DNA from: Amyelois transitella
Taxonomy: Eukaryota > Arthropoda > Insecta > Lepidoptera > Pyralidae
DNA length: 64,000 bases
Assembly: GCF_032362555.1 (NCBI RefSeq)
Contig: NC_083520.1
Location: 558,001-622,000, forward strand
Reading direction: 5' to 3'
In this document: in pieces, positions 1 through 11,345 of the stretch
Layout: every line of letters starts with the position of its first letter
Numbering within the stretch: position 1 is the stretch's first letter
Notes under the pieces: generated by a model
Told to the model about the DNA's origin: nothing
Seen by the model: only the letters and a program-made list of their open reading frames with translations
Database searches by the model: none
Translations under genes and position numbers: made by a program

Positions 1-534
1 TCAGATATATTTACGAAAAATATTTACTATGTTTGTATAGTAAGGGATTAATTTGAAATAACTCCACAAATCGAAAACTATTTTGGTACTAAACGGATCT
101 TAATCGAAATGAGCCTTTGTAGTACAAACAGTGTTTGTAGTACTTACCAGATTATTCATGATAGACGGGCCTAAATCGAAATCGGCTTCCACGCGCGGCG
201 TGATGCTTCCACAAATACTGGCGCCTTACTAAATGGGCCTCTTTCGCGGGAAGAAGGACGGGAGGAAATCCTCCGTGTGAAAGAGACACAAATTCAGCGC
301 TCGTTTGATTTGAGCCTTTATTCTTTTTTTATTAAATTGTGGTGCTAGAACTGTTTGTTTTGGGCCGATTTATCACAAAAAGTCGAAAACGGAAAATTTT
401 GAATTGTGCCCCTCTATTACTAGGAGAGCGAGAGGAAGGTTTATATGTATAAATGCTACTCGTGCGAATCTGAAGCGAGTTGCTACTAAGATAGAAGAAT
501 AGATGAAGAAGAAGAATGTAATCTCTGTGTTCTG
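1..534. other. No gene seen
   Basis: No open frame, splice-bounded exon or recognised repeat could be supported here. It is AT-rich with one GC-richer patch near 180-300. Confidence 0.4.
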
Positions 535-705
535 TGATCTCCTCTGTGGAGAGGAGCCTGGGGTGTGCCTTTGACCATGAAACTGGATTGTGTCAGGTTT
601 TCATACAAAACGACTACTCCCTGTCTGATTTCCGCAACCTTTGTAGGGAACCTATATTGAATAAGTTACAGATTCAGTTGTCTGAATGTGCAGGCAAGCT
701 GTAAG
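535..705 (-). repeat. SINE family C fragment
   Basis: Contains the block with 'gtgtcaggttttcatacaaaacgac' character that recurs at 34535-34720, 49030-49170 and 52130-52210, and in the opposite orientation at 40061-40390. The 40061 copy carries a tRNA-like head. This copy has only the body. Confidence 0.6.
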
Positions 706-753
706 AAGAATATTAATAATATTCTATAATATTATTATTATATTATAAGAATA

Positions 754-1124
754 CTAGCTGTGCGACTTCGTCCGCGTGGAATAATTATTTTGGGCATCAT
801 TAAGCCCTAATTAAGGATGAATAATGTTCCCCGCTTTTTTTCCATTATTTCTTCGCTCCTAATAGTTGCAGCGTGATGTTATCTATACATATTAATATGC
901 AGCAAAGTAAAATGGAATATGTGAAAAAAACGGAGAAAATTATTCATCCTTGAGGGTTCAATGATCTATTCCACGCGGACGAAGTCGCGGGCACAGCTAG
1001 TATAGTATGAAGCCTTCCTCGATAAATGGCCTATTCAACACAACATTTTCAATTTGAACTAGTAGTTCCTGAGATTAGCGCGTTCAAACAAACAAACTCT
1101 TCAGCTTTATAATATTAGTATAGA
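754..1124 (-). mobile_element. Non-autonomous Helitron, outer copy of a nested pair
   Basis: Read on the minus strand it starts with TC after a host A (1125) and ends with CTAG before a host T (753), the canonical Helitron arrangement. A GC-rich hairpin lies just inside the CTAG end. The copy is split by a second Helitron at 882-1000. Related copies are at 35347-35622 and, more distantly, 7044-7240. Confidence 0.65.
882..1000 (+). mobile_element. Non-autonomous Helitron nested inside another
   Basis: Starts TC after A (881) and ends CTAG before T (1001). Its 3' end carries the same GACGAAGTCGCGGGCACAG block as the outer element but in the opposite direction, so the two 3' ends form a fold-back pair. 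Confidence 0.65.
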
Positions 1125-1125
1125 T

Positions 1126-2530
1126 AATAACTTACAGAATATCACATACTGCGTTCATTCCGTTTTCATAGCTCCTCTGCCTCACCCTTTTTGTAGCACC
1201 TTATAACTATACTGGCATAAACCAAACAAAAAAGTATTCCGTCATAATGTTGAAGCTACAAAGAATTAACACTACGCAGTAACATGATCACATAAAACCT
1301 TTTGTCACAACATCAATTAGAAATTGATAATAAACAACGCATTCTAAACTGTACCAGTCAGAGATTAAGACTGAAAATCGTAAGGAAAATCACGCTTATT
1401 CCCGTTACGTCTACAAGATGCGATCAACTCTTGAACTATGTATGTAGGTTCCATGATAGTCTAAAAGCTATACATAATAGTGTGTACTAACTGATTCACT
1501 TCCCGCGTAAATGTTTTGTAATATGAAGTGAAAGATATATAATTCAAAAATTTTTTGACTATCTGAATCAATTCATCATTGAGCATATGACAATTATTAA
1601 GTGATATAAAGAATAAAAATTTTGAATTAGAATTTGAATTTAAAGATTTTTAAATTGAGGTCTCTAATAAAATTCTTTTGTCCATGAGATGTAGTCGATA
1701 GCTGGCCAGAGATAAGTTTCACAATAATATTTTTTTATTTAAACTATTGTTGACATCAATATGTTGATATAGAATATGTAGTAGATGTTAACTTAGTTAC
1801 GTGAGTTACGGTAAGTGAGCTGTTTAATTCTTTATAAGTAGTTATTGTTGAATATTTAGAGATAAATATTCTTTAGTTCTTTTTATTATATTAGTGTTTT
1901 TTATCAGTGAGGACATATTATTGACTTTTGGCGCTATGTTCTGTAAACGGTTATTGGTCTTTTAAATTAATACATAAATAAATGTGCATTAATCGAAAGA
2001 AGTAAACAAGAATCGTGGCAAGTGGTACGATGTACTTATGGTTTCGTGTCGGATGTAGTCTCAAAATTATTTTATGAGTGGATAGGGGTCAAATCTAAGG
2101 CTCCTAGTGGACGCCACCGTCTCCGTCATGTCGCGGCAAAACATTGGAAGCGTTAATTTAGACAAATGTCCAGTTTTTGTCGGGTGCCGAAGGGTGTGTA
2201 ATGTCCCGGCAGTTGGATTAATCAACCATTAGCCTGGTTTATTTGTTGTCACCGCACACATACTAACACGTCTTGTGTTGAAAAAGCTTCTGTCATTTTG
2301 TCCCTTTAGTCGCAGTATATGATATTCGCAAAACATCATAAGAGCAAGACACGTAATGGCCTATAGTTTCAGCGCAAATAGTTTTTGTCGTCATTTTAGG
2401 TGACTTTAGTTTCAATTCACTGTTTAGCTTAGATATGTCATGTAAAAATATTAGCAAACCCGTTAAACAGTCTGAAATGGTTTTATAACAAACGTTTGAT
2501 CTACAAAACGGTTCGACATCACAATTATTA
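1126..2530. other. Intergenic, no gene seen
   Basis: About 1.4 kb with no supportable exon. Around 1580-1645 is a tail of the type (TTTTGAA)n that ends family D repeats. 1980-2290 is moderately GC-richer and may be an unrecognised repeat, since it contains the phrase AATCGTGGCAAGTGG shared with family F elements. Confidence 0.4.
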
Positions 2531-2532
2531 TG

Positions 2533-2790
2533 ACGGCCTCTGTGGCTCAGCGGTAGTACGCTTGTCTGTGACAACAGAGGTCCCGGGTTCGAATCTCGGC
2601 CAGGGCATGATGAGAAAAGAACTTTTTCTGATTGGCCTGGGTCTTGGATGTTTATCTATATAAGTATTTATTATAAAATATAGTATCGTTGAGTTAGTAT
2701 CCCGTAACACAAGTTTCGAACTTACTTCGAGGCTAACTCAATCAGTGTAATTTGTCCCGTATATATTTATTTATATTTATTATTCGTCTA
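2533..2790 (+). repeat. tRNA-derived SINE, family B, full length
   Basis: The head carries a Pol III A box (TGGCTCAGCGG, about 2541) and B box (GGTTCGAATC, about 2586) with tRNA-like spacing. A conserved body follows (TTTTTCTGATTGGCCTGGG) and then a tail ending in TATTTATT. Other copies lie at 6838-7035, 38283-38510, 48450-48545, 51545-51725 and 61300-61498. It is not a tRNA gene: no cloverleaf can be drawn beyond the head. Confidence 0.8.
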
Positions 2791-2833
2791 AAGAAATTTG
2801 AGCGTTAAGCCATTTTCAACTTTGAACGATAGC

Positions 2834-2886
2834 TTCGAAGCATTTGTCGACAGAATACCCCTTTTTCTGTCGACAAATGCTTCGAA
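2834..2886. repeat. Perfect 22-bp inverted repeat (hairpin)
   Basis: Arms 2834-2855 and 2865-2886 are exact reverse complements (TTCGAAGCATTTGTCGAC core) around a 9-nt loop. No other copy was seen in the window. Confidence 0.85.
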
Positions 2887-3070
2887 TATGAAAAATCCTA
2901 AAACATGAACGCCCCAGGACGTAATAGTATGTTCTCAATAAGACAACTGAAAGAGAGCAGATTAAAACTCTCGCGTAAAAATTTTGTACAATTGAAATAG
3001 ACAGTTTTCTACCTATCATGTTGAAAAATGTCAGAGTTCCCGTCACTATATCCGACTTGAACTTATAAAA

Positions 3071-3252
3071 GTGGATAGGCTTAAAACTTGGGATTCTTTT
3101 TTTAGGCGATGGGCTAGCAACCTGTCACTATTTAAATCTCCATTCTATCGTCCAGCCAAATAGCTGAACGTGGCCTATCAGTCTTTTCAAGACTGTTGGC
3201 TCTGTCTACCCCACAAGGGATATTGACGTGACCATATGTATGTATGTATGAA
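3071..3252 (+). repeat. Family A interspersed element, 3' part
   Basis: Family A is the commonest repeat here. In a full copy (about 250-290 bp) the order is: a GTGTGGTTCCCGGCACCAAT head, a CCACTCCATCTCTTTCCCAT block, GGCGATGGGCTAGCAACC, a short hairpin CAGTCTT-TTC-AAGACTG, a CCCGCAAGGGATATAGACG block, and a (TATG)n tail. The one-sided simple-repeat tail suggests retroposition of a SINE or LINE end. This copy lacks the head. Confidence 0.75.
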
Positions 3253-3601
3253 TGTAACTTATAAAAAAAAACATGGACGAGATCATCGCTCCCTCCACAG
3301 ATTATACGTTGAATTATACACCTCGCATTCAGGAATCAGATGCCCCCATACATAATAAGCAGACGCTTAAACATTTTGATTAATTTCATACAACGCGCTG
3401 TATAAACTGAACGAATTATACAGGTCAATCGGAGAGCGAACCTGGGTCCACGAGGTCGATCACCTGCGGCATTGGCCCTGACTACAGAAGTTTCTGGAAA
3501 ATGGTAGACGGATGATGATTGAGTGAGGGTATTTACATATTATCTTAGCTATAAAACGCCCGAGCAGGATAGTTAAATCAATTGATTTTGGCTGATTTAA
3601 T

Positions 3602-3855
3602 GTTGCTTCCCGGCACCAATACAAAAAAGAATGGGACCACTCCATCTCTTTCCCATGGATGTCGTAAAGGCGACTAAGGGATTGGCTTACCAACTTGGAA
3701 TTCTTTTTTAGGCGATGGGCTAGCAACCTGTCACTATTTGAATCTCAATTCTATCATTAAGCCAAATAGCTGAACGTGGCCATTCAGTCTTTTCAAGACT
3801 GTTGGCTCTGTCTACCCCGCAAGGGATATAGACGTGACCATATGTATGTACGTAT
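3602..3855 (+). repeat. Family A element, near complete
   Basis: Runs from the head (TTGCTTCCCGGCACC) through the hairpin to a TATGTATGTACGTATG tail. Confidence 0.8.
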
Positions 3856-3944
3856 GTTAATGTGTAATACAGAGCTAAACTATACCTATTTATTTTTTAA
3901 ATAATAATTTGAGTGCGTTTGACTTCAATCAGCCTGGATTATGA

Positions 3945-4030
3945 TTGATAAATTAGATTTAAGTGATGTGACGTCAATAAGTGATTCCTTGTATCCAATT
4001 TTGAAAATAAATCTTTTCTATTCTATCCTG
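3945..4030 (+). repeat. Family D fragment
   Basis: Short 3' fragment with the GTGATGTGACGTCAATAAG motif and an AATAAATC-rich end, as at 11150-11345 and 12975-13205. Confidence 0.55.
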
Positions 4031-4082
4031 GTGGTAAGCAAGATGGAGCCTAAGGTGGTGCACTAAATCCCATCGTAATTGG

Positions 4083-4155
4083 ACTTTCAGTCTTTTCAAG
4101 ACTGTTGGCTTTGTCTATCCCGCAGGGATATAGATGTGATAATATGTATGTTTAT
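4083..4155 (+). repeat. Family A 3' fragment
   Basis: Only the hairpin and tail-proximal block are present. Confidence 0.65.
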
Positions 4156-4721
4156 AATCTTTGACTAAACCTTTTTTTTTAATTGATCATGTACAATTTG
4201 AGGGTTAAGCTAAATCATTTTGTAACAAATTATTGCAACTTCATTATTTGAGTTTACAATGTGTCATTTCCCAACCAAAAACAATCTAACTAGATAATAG
4301 ACGTAAAATAAACACTCAAAAGGAAATGTAATGCAAACAATCCAGTTGATTGCTTTTAAACTCATTGTAAGGCGATGTCTACACAGCTATAGATAGTGTA
4401 ACAGAGACTGTAAAGTCTAGTACACATTGGGATACTTTTGGTCGCAAGTTTTCCAATTTGGGCCGGTTTTCGTCACCTGCGGCCAGTTTGAAAAGGGTTG
4501 AATATAGATAAAGTAACTCGCAACTTTACTGCCGTGGAAAGCAGGATTTAAAATAAAAAAATCAACTCGATTGTCTAGTCTATATCTGTATTGAAGAGAA
4601 AAATGTCTGAGTTTAATCGTTACGAATAGGTATAAGTACATTTCTTTTCAAGGTATCACCTGAACGTGGCTTTTCAGTCATCATAAAGAGGTGATTATGA
4701 GCATTAGAATAGCAAACGCGA

Positions 4722-4825
4722 CGACATTTTCAACGCGCGATAAACTATCGCTCTCCCGTTTCACTGTATAAGAAAGAAGTGAAACAGCGATAGTTTATCG
4801 CGCGACAATAACATCATCGCTCGTA
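4722..4825. repeat. Fold-back hairpin family G, copy 1
   Basis: Inverted arms CGCGCGATAAACTATCGCT / AGCGATAGTTTATCGCGCG flank a shorter inner pair (GTTTCACT / AGTGAAAC). A diverged copy with the same order lies at 35793-35880. Confidence 0.7.
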
Positions 4826-4986
4826 CAAAGCTATCCCCACAGAAGTGTGTATGAAAAGATTCGTAAAAGTTAGTCTGGATTTCAAAACATACCACATGAG
4901 AAGAGAGATTGACTTCAAAAAATGTCATCAAAACTGGTATCACATTAAGTGCATATGCGTCAAAAGACACTTAGCACAAGCCTTTT

Positions 4987-5316
4987 ACATACATACATAT
5001 AGTTACGTCTATATCCCTTGCGGGGTAGACATAGCCAACAGCGTTGAAAACACTGAAAGAACGTTCAGCTGTATGACTTTATGATGGAATTGAGATTCAA
5101 ATAGTGACAAGATGCTAGCCCATCGCCTACAAGAGGAATCCCAAGTCCATTAGCCTCTCCCTTAATCGCCTTTTACGACATCCATGGTAAAGATATGCCC
5201 ATATCCTACAAGAGGAACACCAAGTCCATAAACCTATCCTTAATCACCTTTTACGACATCCATGGGAAAGATATGGAGTGATTCTATTCTAAAGTGCTGG
5301 TAACCACACGACGCTC
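4987..5316 (-). repeat. Family A element with internal duplication
   Basis: Minus-strand copy. The block around the CGACATCCATGG motif occurs twice (about 5150-5200 and 5215-5270), so the copy has an internal tandem duplication. Confidence 0.7.
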
Positions 5317-5892
5317 TTACTCTAACAATCTGAACTTTATACAACTCATGTTCTGGGCTTCTGAAATATTATCTGCAAACCATATGAGAATCAAAACTCG
5401 GTGTCAATAGATCCTTTATATATACGGTTCCGTAGGGCCTCACCCTTTGATTAAACCACGACTCGAATGGAGAGGGGCAATGCTTTGTAAAACCGAGTAA
5501 AACCTATTGAATTGTCGGTAATTTAATGGCCTCCATATAAGAGAATAGATTATTGGATAGAGTCAAAGCGACATCGTAATTTACGCGTTAGCATAAAGTA
5601 CGCCCATAATATAATAAAATAAATTGAGTCTGTCAGACCCAATGGCTGACTGGTAGATGATGCTACTAGCATTTAGCCCGCCAATTGTGCTATACATTTG
5701 TATTTTGAGCATTGACGTACTATAAACAAGTTGTTTATAGTTGATCGAAGATTTTGAGCAATAAAGTTCAAATAAATAAATAAATAAAACAATCATCGTA
5801 CAATCTTTGCCATGCATGTGGCGTAGTTCGCGAAGATTGTATAGATTACATCGAAACAATAGAAAAAAGAAATACCAGTCATAAATTTGCGT
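5317..5892. other. Intergenic, LINE-tail-like sequence
   Basis: No gene seen. 5600-5790 resembles the end of a non-LTR element: a GCCCGCCAATTGTGC block followed by (AATA)n. The same block is at 8390-8480. Confidence 0.4.
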
Positions 5893-6135
5893 ACAAATAT
5901 ACATATACAGTAGACAAAGCCAACAATCTTGAAAAGTCTCATAGGCCAAATTCAGCTGCTTGGCTTAATGGCAGAATTTTTAGCTTGAGATTCATATAGT
6001 GACAAATTGCTAGCCTATCGCCAAAAAAAGGAATCCAAATTTTTTAAGTCTATCCCTTAGTAACCTTAAACGACATCCATGGAAAAGAGACGGAGTGTTC
6101 TTTTACCAATCAGCGCAGAGAACTACACGGCACAA
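5893..6135 (-). repeat. Family A element
   Basis: Minus-strand copy, diverged and without a long CATA tail. Confidence 0.65.
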
Positions 6136-6837
6136 ATGTTCTCAAAATGAAATTTTTTTTTTAACCAAACTAAAGATTGTTTGAAAGCTTGGTCTCTATA
6201 CCGTATCTAACCTGTGTCAGTGTGTTACGCTATGCCCATTGTTATCTGCAAGGGCCTCCTTTCAGTACGTGAATGGCGTTCGTCCCTTTTAATCATAGTA
6301 TTTTATTTACTTTTTTTTCCAATTCAATTCAAATTACGAGTTACGCAATAGCGGAGTCCCGAAATAATTTGTGACGTCAAATGACCTTAATACGAGTATG
6401 TACGTCTGTACAGGTATGCCATTGTCCCTTTTAGTCGGATAAAGGGGTAGTAAATTAAATTTTAATTTATTGAAAGACTTAGACTATATAATGCATAAAA
6501 TTATCAAATATAGATAGATAAAGAGTAAAACATACAAAACAGACAGAGATGGTACAAAGGCGGACTTATCGCTAATGCAATCTCTTCTAGTCAACCTTTG
6601 GGTGGAAGGAAACCAAACAGGAGATTAGCGTTGGCGCAGAGCAAGATAAATAAATGTTTAAACATAATTAAATGCACACAGAATATATATCAATATATAA
6701 TACATATAAATACATACAAATACGCAAATATATTATATTTTAAAAGTAAAAGTAAGATAAAAGGGTTTTTTATATCTCTTTAAAGTTTACACAAATTGGT
6801 TTTTAAAAATCTGTATTATGTATATCAATTTTTATTT
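6136..6837. other. Intergenic, no gene seen
   Basis: AT-rich, about 700 bp. Possible frames are short and have no splice or start context that would support a gene. Confidence 0.4.
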
Positions 6838-7035
6838 TAGTTTTTTACGGCACAAATTACACTGATTGAGTTAGCCTCGAAGTAAGTTCGAAACTTGTGT
6901 TACTAACTAGTTATAAACATCCAAGACCCAGGCCAATCAGAAAAAGTTCTTTTCTCATCATGCCCTGGCCGGGATTCGAACCCAGGACCTCCTGCCACAG
7001 ACAAGCGTACTACCGTTGCGCCACAGAGGCCGTCA
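6838..7035 (-). repeat. tRNA-derived SINE, family B
   Basis: Minus-strand copy: tail at 6838, B box complement GGGATTCGAACCC near 6970, head complement ending GCCACAGAGGCCGTC at 7035. Confidence 0.8.
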
Positions 7036-7043
7036 AATCAACA

Positions 7044-7240
7044 TCCTACTACTATTATAAAGGCGAAAGTTTGTATGGATGTTTGTTACTCTTTCACGCA
7101 AAAACTACTGAACCGATTACCATGAAATTTGGTATGTAGGTAGCTGAAGACCCAGAATAACACATAGGCTACTTTTTATCCCAGAGTTCCCGCGGGATTG
7201 ATAGGGTTTCCATGCGGACGAAGTCGCGGGCGGCCTCTAG
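7044..7240 (+). mobile_element. Non-autonomous Helitron (Lep1-like)
   Basis: 197 bp, host A at 7043 then TC, ending CTAG then host T at 7241. A hairpin (GCGGAC-GAA-GTCGC) precedes the end. Near-identical copies are at 13210-13414 (minus) and 49466-49684 (plus), so the family is young. The name Lep1-like is from memory of lepidopteran Helitrons. Confidence 0.7.
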
Positions 7241-7367
7241 TACATAATACATAGACGTGAATATGAATACAAATCAAGACTGACGACTGTTTAGACATAC
7301 ACTACATAGCCTGTATAACATAGCAATGATATAAAAACATATTAAATTAACCATATTCAATGCCTTG

Positions 7368-7612
7368 TGGTTTCCAGCACTTTAGAACAGAACCACTTCA
7401 TAAATTTCCCGTGGATGTCGTAAAAGGCGACTAAGGGATAGGCTTATAAACTTGAGATTCCTCTTTTAGGCGATGGGCCAGCAACCTGTCACTATTTGAA
7501 TCTCAATCCTATTATGAAACCATAACTACACCTGAATGTGGACTTTCAGACATTTCGAGACTGTCGGCTCTGTCTACGCCGCAAGACGTGACTATATATA
7601 AGTATGCATGTA
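7368..7612 (+). repeat. Family A element
   Basis: Diverged plus-strand copy. Confidence 0.65.
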
Positions 7613-7819
7613 TTAAATTAACCATTTCAACCAAAATCAACCATAAATAAAGCGTACAATAATATCCTACGAAAAAAAATAAAACGCCTCACAAAAAAAA
7701 AAATACACAAAGGGAATTTCGTGTGTAATGTAACCCTTACCTATTTATAACATCAAAACATATCCCTGATCAAATTAGGGACGTCCTGGTAAAGGGTCAG
7801 GTCTAAAGTACCCGAAACC

Positions 7820-7862
7820 TGCCACGATCCCTGCATAAAGGAAATATGCAGGGATCGTGGCA
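7820..7862. repeat. Perfect 18-bp inverted repeat (hairpin)
   Basis: Arms 7820-7837 and 7845-7862 (TGCCACGATCCCTGCATA and its reverse complement) around a 7-nt loop. The right arm is the start of family F, so the left arm may be an inverted partial copy of it. Confidence 0.85.
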
Positions 7863-7930
7863 AGTGGAAAGAGGTAGTCTCTGCCTACCCCTCCGGGAAA
7901 GAGGCGTGATTTTATGTATGTATGTATGTA
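7845..7930 (+). repeat. Family F element
   Basis: Block with GATCGTGGCAAGTGGAAAG, then CTCTGCCTACCCCTCCGGG and a GTGATTTTATGTATGTATG tail. Related copies: 28925-29012, 33640-33715, and diverged minus-strand copies near 8925-9000 and 36465-36535. Confidence 0.65.
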
Positions 7931-8090
7931 AAACATATCCCGCCGGAGAAGTTGCAAAAATGTGTACGAATTAACTGGAGGTAGCTTTTCAACGGTGAAT
8001 ATCAAGCTGTCACTGAGGACGATTAAAAAGATAAAAAATACGTCAAGTGCGAGTGGCACTCTTTCATGAAGGTTCCGTCCGTTTAAGCCG

Positions 8091-8345
8091 TGTGCCGTGT
8101 AGTTCCTGGCACCAATAAATGGAAAAGAATAGGACCACTCCATCTCCTTTCCACGGATGACGTAAAAGGCGACTAAGGGATAGGTTCATAAACTTGGGAT
8201 TCTTTATTTTGGGCGTTGGGCTAGCAATCTGTTTCTATTTGCATCTCAATCCTATCATTAAGCCAAACAGCTGAACGTCGCCTTTCAGCCTTTTCAAGAC
8301 TGTTGGCTCTGTCTACCCCGTAAGGGATAAAGATGTAACTATGTA
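8091..8345 (+). repeat. Family A element, near complete
   Basis: Plus-strand copy with head and hairpin. Its tail runs into a LINE-tail-like block that ends with (AATA)n near 8480. Confidence 0.75.
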
Positions 8346-8719
8346 CGATTGAAGTAAAATGAATGTATGTACGTATGAATGAAAGATGTCCGCCAATTGT
8401 GCGAAACATTTGTTTTTTGTACAATTACATACATACGCACAATGAACTACATCTGTACAATAGTTTAAATAAATAAATAATTAAGTAACCTAGGTTTTTT
8501 CAATAAATGGTTCCGTTGTTTTCCCTTAAAGTCGCGGATCCCCAAAAAATACGTGGAAATCATTTTCACACTCGGGGCAACGAAAGGGCCTGCCTTCGAC
8601 CATCCATCATGTGTTTCTGAAAATGCTTTCAGATAAACTAAATAATGTCTTCACGTCGTGAACACTGTACACACGCCTCTTTTTTATTCGGGGCACATCA
8701 GTAGTCACTAACATTTGCC

Positions 8720-8912
8720 CGCGTCTCTCCATCTCTTTTCCATGGATGTCGTAAAAGGCGACAAAGGGACGATGGGTTAGCAACCTGTCACTATTTGAAT
8801 CTCAATTATATCATTAAAGCTAAATAGCTGAACGTGGCCATTCAGTCTTTTCAAGACTGTTGGCTCTGTCTACCCGCAAGGAATATAGACGTGACCATAT
8901 GTATGTACATAT
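8720..8912 (+). repeat. Family A element, head missing
   Basis: Starts at the CCATCTCTTTTCCATGG block. Confidence 0.7.
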
Positions 8913-9362
8913 CCTTTGAAATTTTTTGATCACGGCTGTATCTCAACGGGGTAGACAGAGACTATGGAATTCAACTTGCTACGATCGTTAAAGACCTCTC
9001 CCGCTTCCTCCACACTCATTACTCTTTTCATGCATATTCGACGATTACGGGTACTCCTAACATCTCCCTTTTATACTTTAATATCCTAATAAATGAATTT
9101 ATTTATTTATTTTAATAAAATTAATTTATTTATTTTTAATAAATAAATTATTAAATTCTATTTAAATATTTTTATTTATTTAATTTTATTTAAATATCCT
9201 TTGCACTCCACAATATATGTATGCAAAAAAATCATGAAGATTGATTTAGTGGTTTTGATGTGAAAAACAGACAAACAAACAAACACACTTACACATTTAC
9301 AATAAAACGAGTAGGGTAGATTCATACGAGTAAGTATTTCACTTCACCGTTACTTACGAGAG

Positions 9363-9560
9363 AGACGGAGCAAACAGTCTCAAAAAGACTGGAAGGCCAC
9401 GTTCAGCTTCTTAATGATAGAATTCAGATTCAAATACTGACAGGTCGCCTAAAAGAAGAATTTCAAGTCTATGAGCGTAAGAGGTAGCCTAAAAGAAGGT
9501 TCCAAGGGTAAGAGATGGAGTGTTCCTATTGTGAAGTGCCGGAAAACACATGGCATATTA
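9363..9560 (-). repeat. Family A element, diverged
   Basis: Minus-strand copy starting in the AGACGGAGCAAACAGTCTC region. Confidence 0.55.
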
Positions 9561-9732
9561 TATTATAAAGTAACTAGCAAACCGCCCCGGATTCGCGCGG
9601 ATAGCATTTATACTCGTACATACATTCCTTCATTCATTCCTCTTAAAATCACTCAATCTATTAAAAAATCAAAATCCGTTGTTTCAAAGATCTATTCAAA
9701 TACATAGGTATATGTGTATATATATATATGTA

Positions 9733-9965
9733 CTAGCTGTCCCGGCAAACGTTGTTTTGCCATATAAATAAATATTTAGTAATTTCTAGGTAAAAAAAAA
9801 TGTCTAGTGTTGGCAACCCTTATCAATAAGAGATATGAAAAATAGATGTAAGCCGATTCTCAGACCTACTGAATATGCATGCAAAATTTGGTTAAAATCG
9901 GTAAAGCCGTTTCGGAGGAGTACGGAGACAACCATTGTGACACGAGAATTTTATATATAAGAAGA
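9733..9965 (-). mobile_element. Non-autonomous Helitron
   Basis: On the minus strand: host A (9966), TC start (TCTTCTTATATATAAAATTC), hairpin GGCAAA-ACAAC-GTTTGCC near the 3' end, then CTAG and host T. A second copy, truncated at its 5' end, is at 35139-35346. Confidence 0.7.
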
Positions 9966-10480
9966 TAAGTCCTTTCTCAATTGATAAAATAAAAGCGAGA
10001 TTGAAAGGGGTCATGTACAAGGGTTGCCATGGTTTCCTGGGCAGTTTGAATGCACGTCCACTGTACAGTTGCAATCGGTCGTCGACCCTGCACACCTGGG
10101 TGGGAACCTTTGCAGGGCTGCCAGCCATCTATAGCTATTAACATACAACTTAAGCTCAGGGTTTTTAGCCCGTGGAAATTTATAAAAAAAAAAACAGTAC
10201 AAAAGAAAATTCTGATTTCGATCTGATTTAAATTCTGATTTTAAATTTGATCAACAAACAGACAAAATCATCAGGAAGAAATATTTTCCTACTTTCACCA
10301 AAATCGGTCCAGTAGCTTTTCGTTTATTCATTACAAAGAAATATACAAATATTTTCTGTTTATATCTCTATTTTGATAGACCTAGACATATTTTAATCAC
10401 GACTTGAAGTTTCATTAACCAACTAACCTAATTTTAGGTACCTTAAACATTTTATATTTATCTTATACTACTTTAGTGAA
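9966..10480. other. Intergenic, no gene seen
   Basis: AT-rich; contains a stretch near 10260-10340 like the 5' half of lepidopteran repeats (CACCAAAATCGGTCCAGTAG). No exon supported. Confidence 0.35.
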
Positions 10481-10489
10481 CAAATTCAA

Positions 10490-10630
10490 AAATTTTATTC
10501 ATTATTATGGGACACACATTTCATTTCACTTAATACCTGTCATACCTTTAAGTTTCACAACATTGGTTGACGTCAAATAAATTACTTAAAACTAAGTTTA
10601 CTGCCGCTTCCAAACAATAAAGCATTAACT
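10490..10630 (-). repeat. Family D repeat
   Basis: Minus-strand copy with GGTTGACGTCAAATAAATTAC and the CTGCCGCTTCC block. Confidence 0.6.
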
Positions 10631-10984
10631 TACTTACTTACTTTTAAACAAATATTTATTTAAAGTTTATTTATATAATATTATTTAATATTACATTTAA
10701 AATTATTTAATTAATTATTTATTTAATATTATATTTAAAGTCGACAGCCCTATAAACCAATAGTGTCCTCCTGGCTGGTCTCATCGATAAATGCATAGCA
10801 ATTTATTTATATCTCGAGTTTTTTACCTCGCATTATTCCAGATTACATTATGAATGTTCCCTGCGGACATAGGTACAAAGGGGTCAATAACCCCCAGTAG
10901 CCCCTTGAGCTAAGCGTACAACGATTTCACGCTAATAAAATTAAAGTCTGTTTGGTGAAACAAAGATAATCTTTTCTATCGAAA

Positions 10985-11098
10985 AGTGTCACTATTTGAA
11001 TCTCAATTCTATCATTAAGCCAAATAGCTGAACGTGGCCGATCAGTCTGTTGGCTTTGTCTACCCCACAAGGGATATTGACGTGTTCATATGTATGTA
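10985..11098 (+). repeat. Family A 3' part
   Basis: From GTGTCACTATTTGAATCTC to a TATGTATG tail. Confidence 0.65.
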
Positions 11099-11149
11099 TC
11101 GAAAGTGTACACTATATTGTACACGAGCTAGCAGGTTAAAGCATTCATT

Positions 11150-11345
11150 CATGTTATTTTTAATGTAGACAATGTGCATTCGTCCACGATTTAGATTTAA
11201 GTGATCTTGACGTGATTTGTTGACGTCCTGTGAAAATGCTGCAGTGTATTTTGTTCCGCCGCTTCTTCTACACATGCGCTTAAAGTGATGTGACGTCAAT
11301 AAGTGATACCTTGTGTCAATAATTAAAAAAATAAATCTATTCTTT
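11150..11345 (+). repeat. Family D repeat
   Basis: Contains AAATGCTGCAGTG, CCGCCGCTTCTTCTACAC and GTGACGTCAATAAG, and ends in an AATAAATC-rich tail. Confidence 0.6.

Noticed and set aside
2533-2610. tRNA gene
   Set aside because: A and B boxes are present, but no acceptor-stem pairing is evident and the sequence continues into a repeated SINE body.
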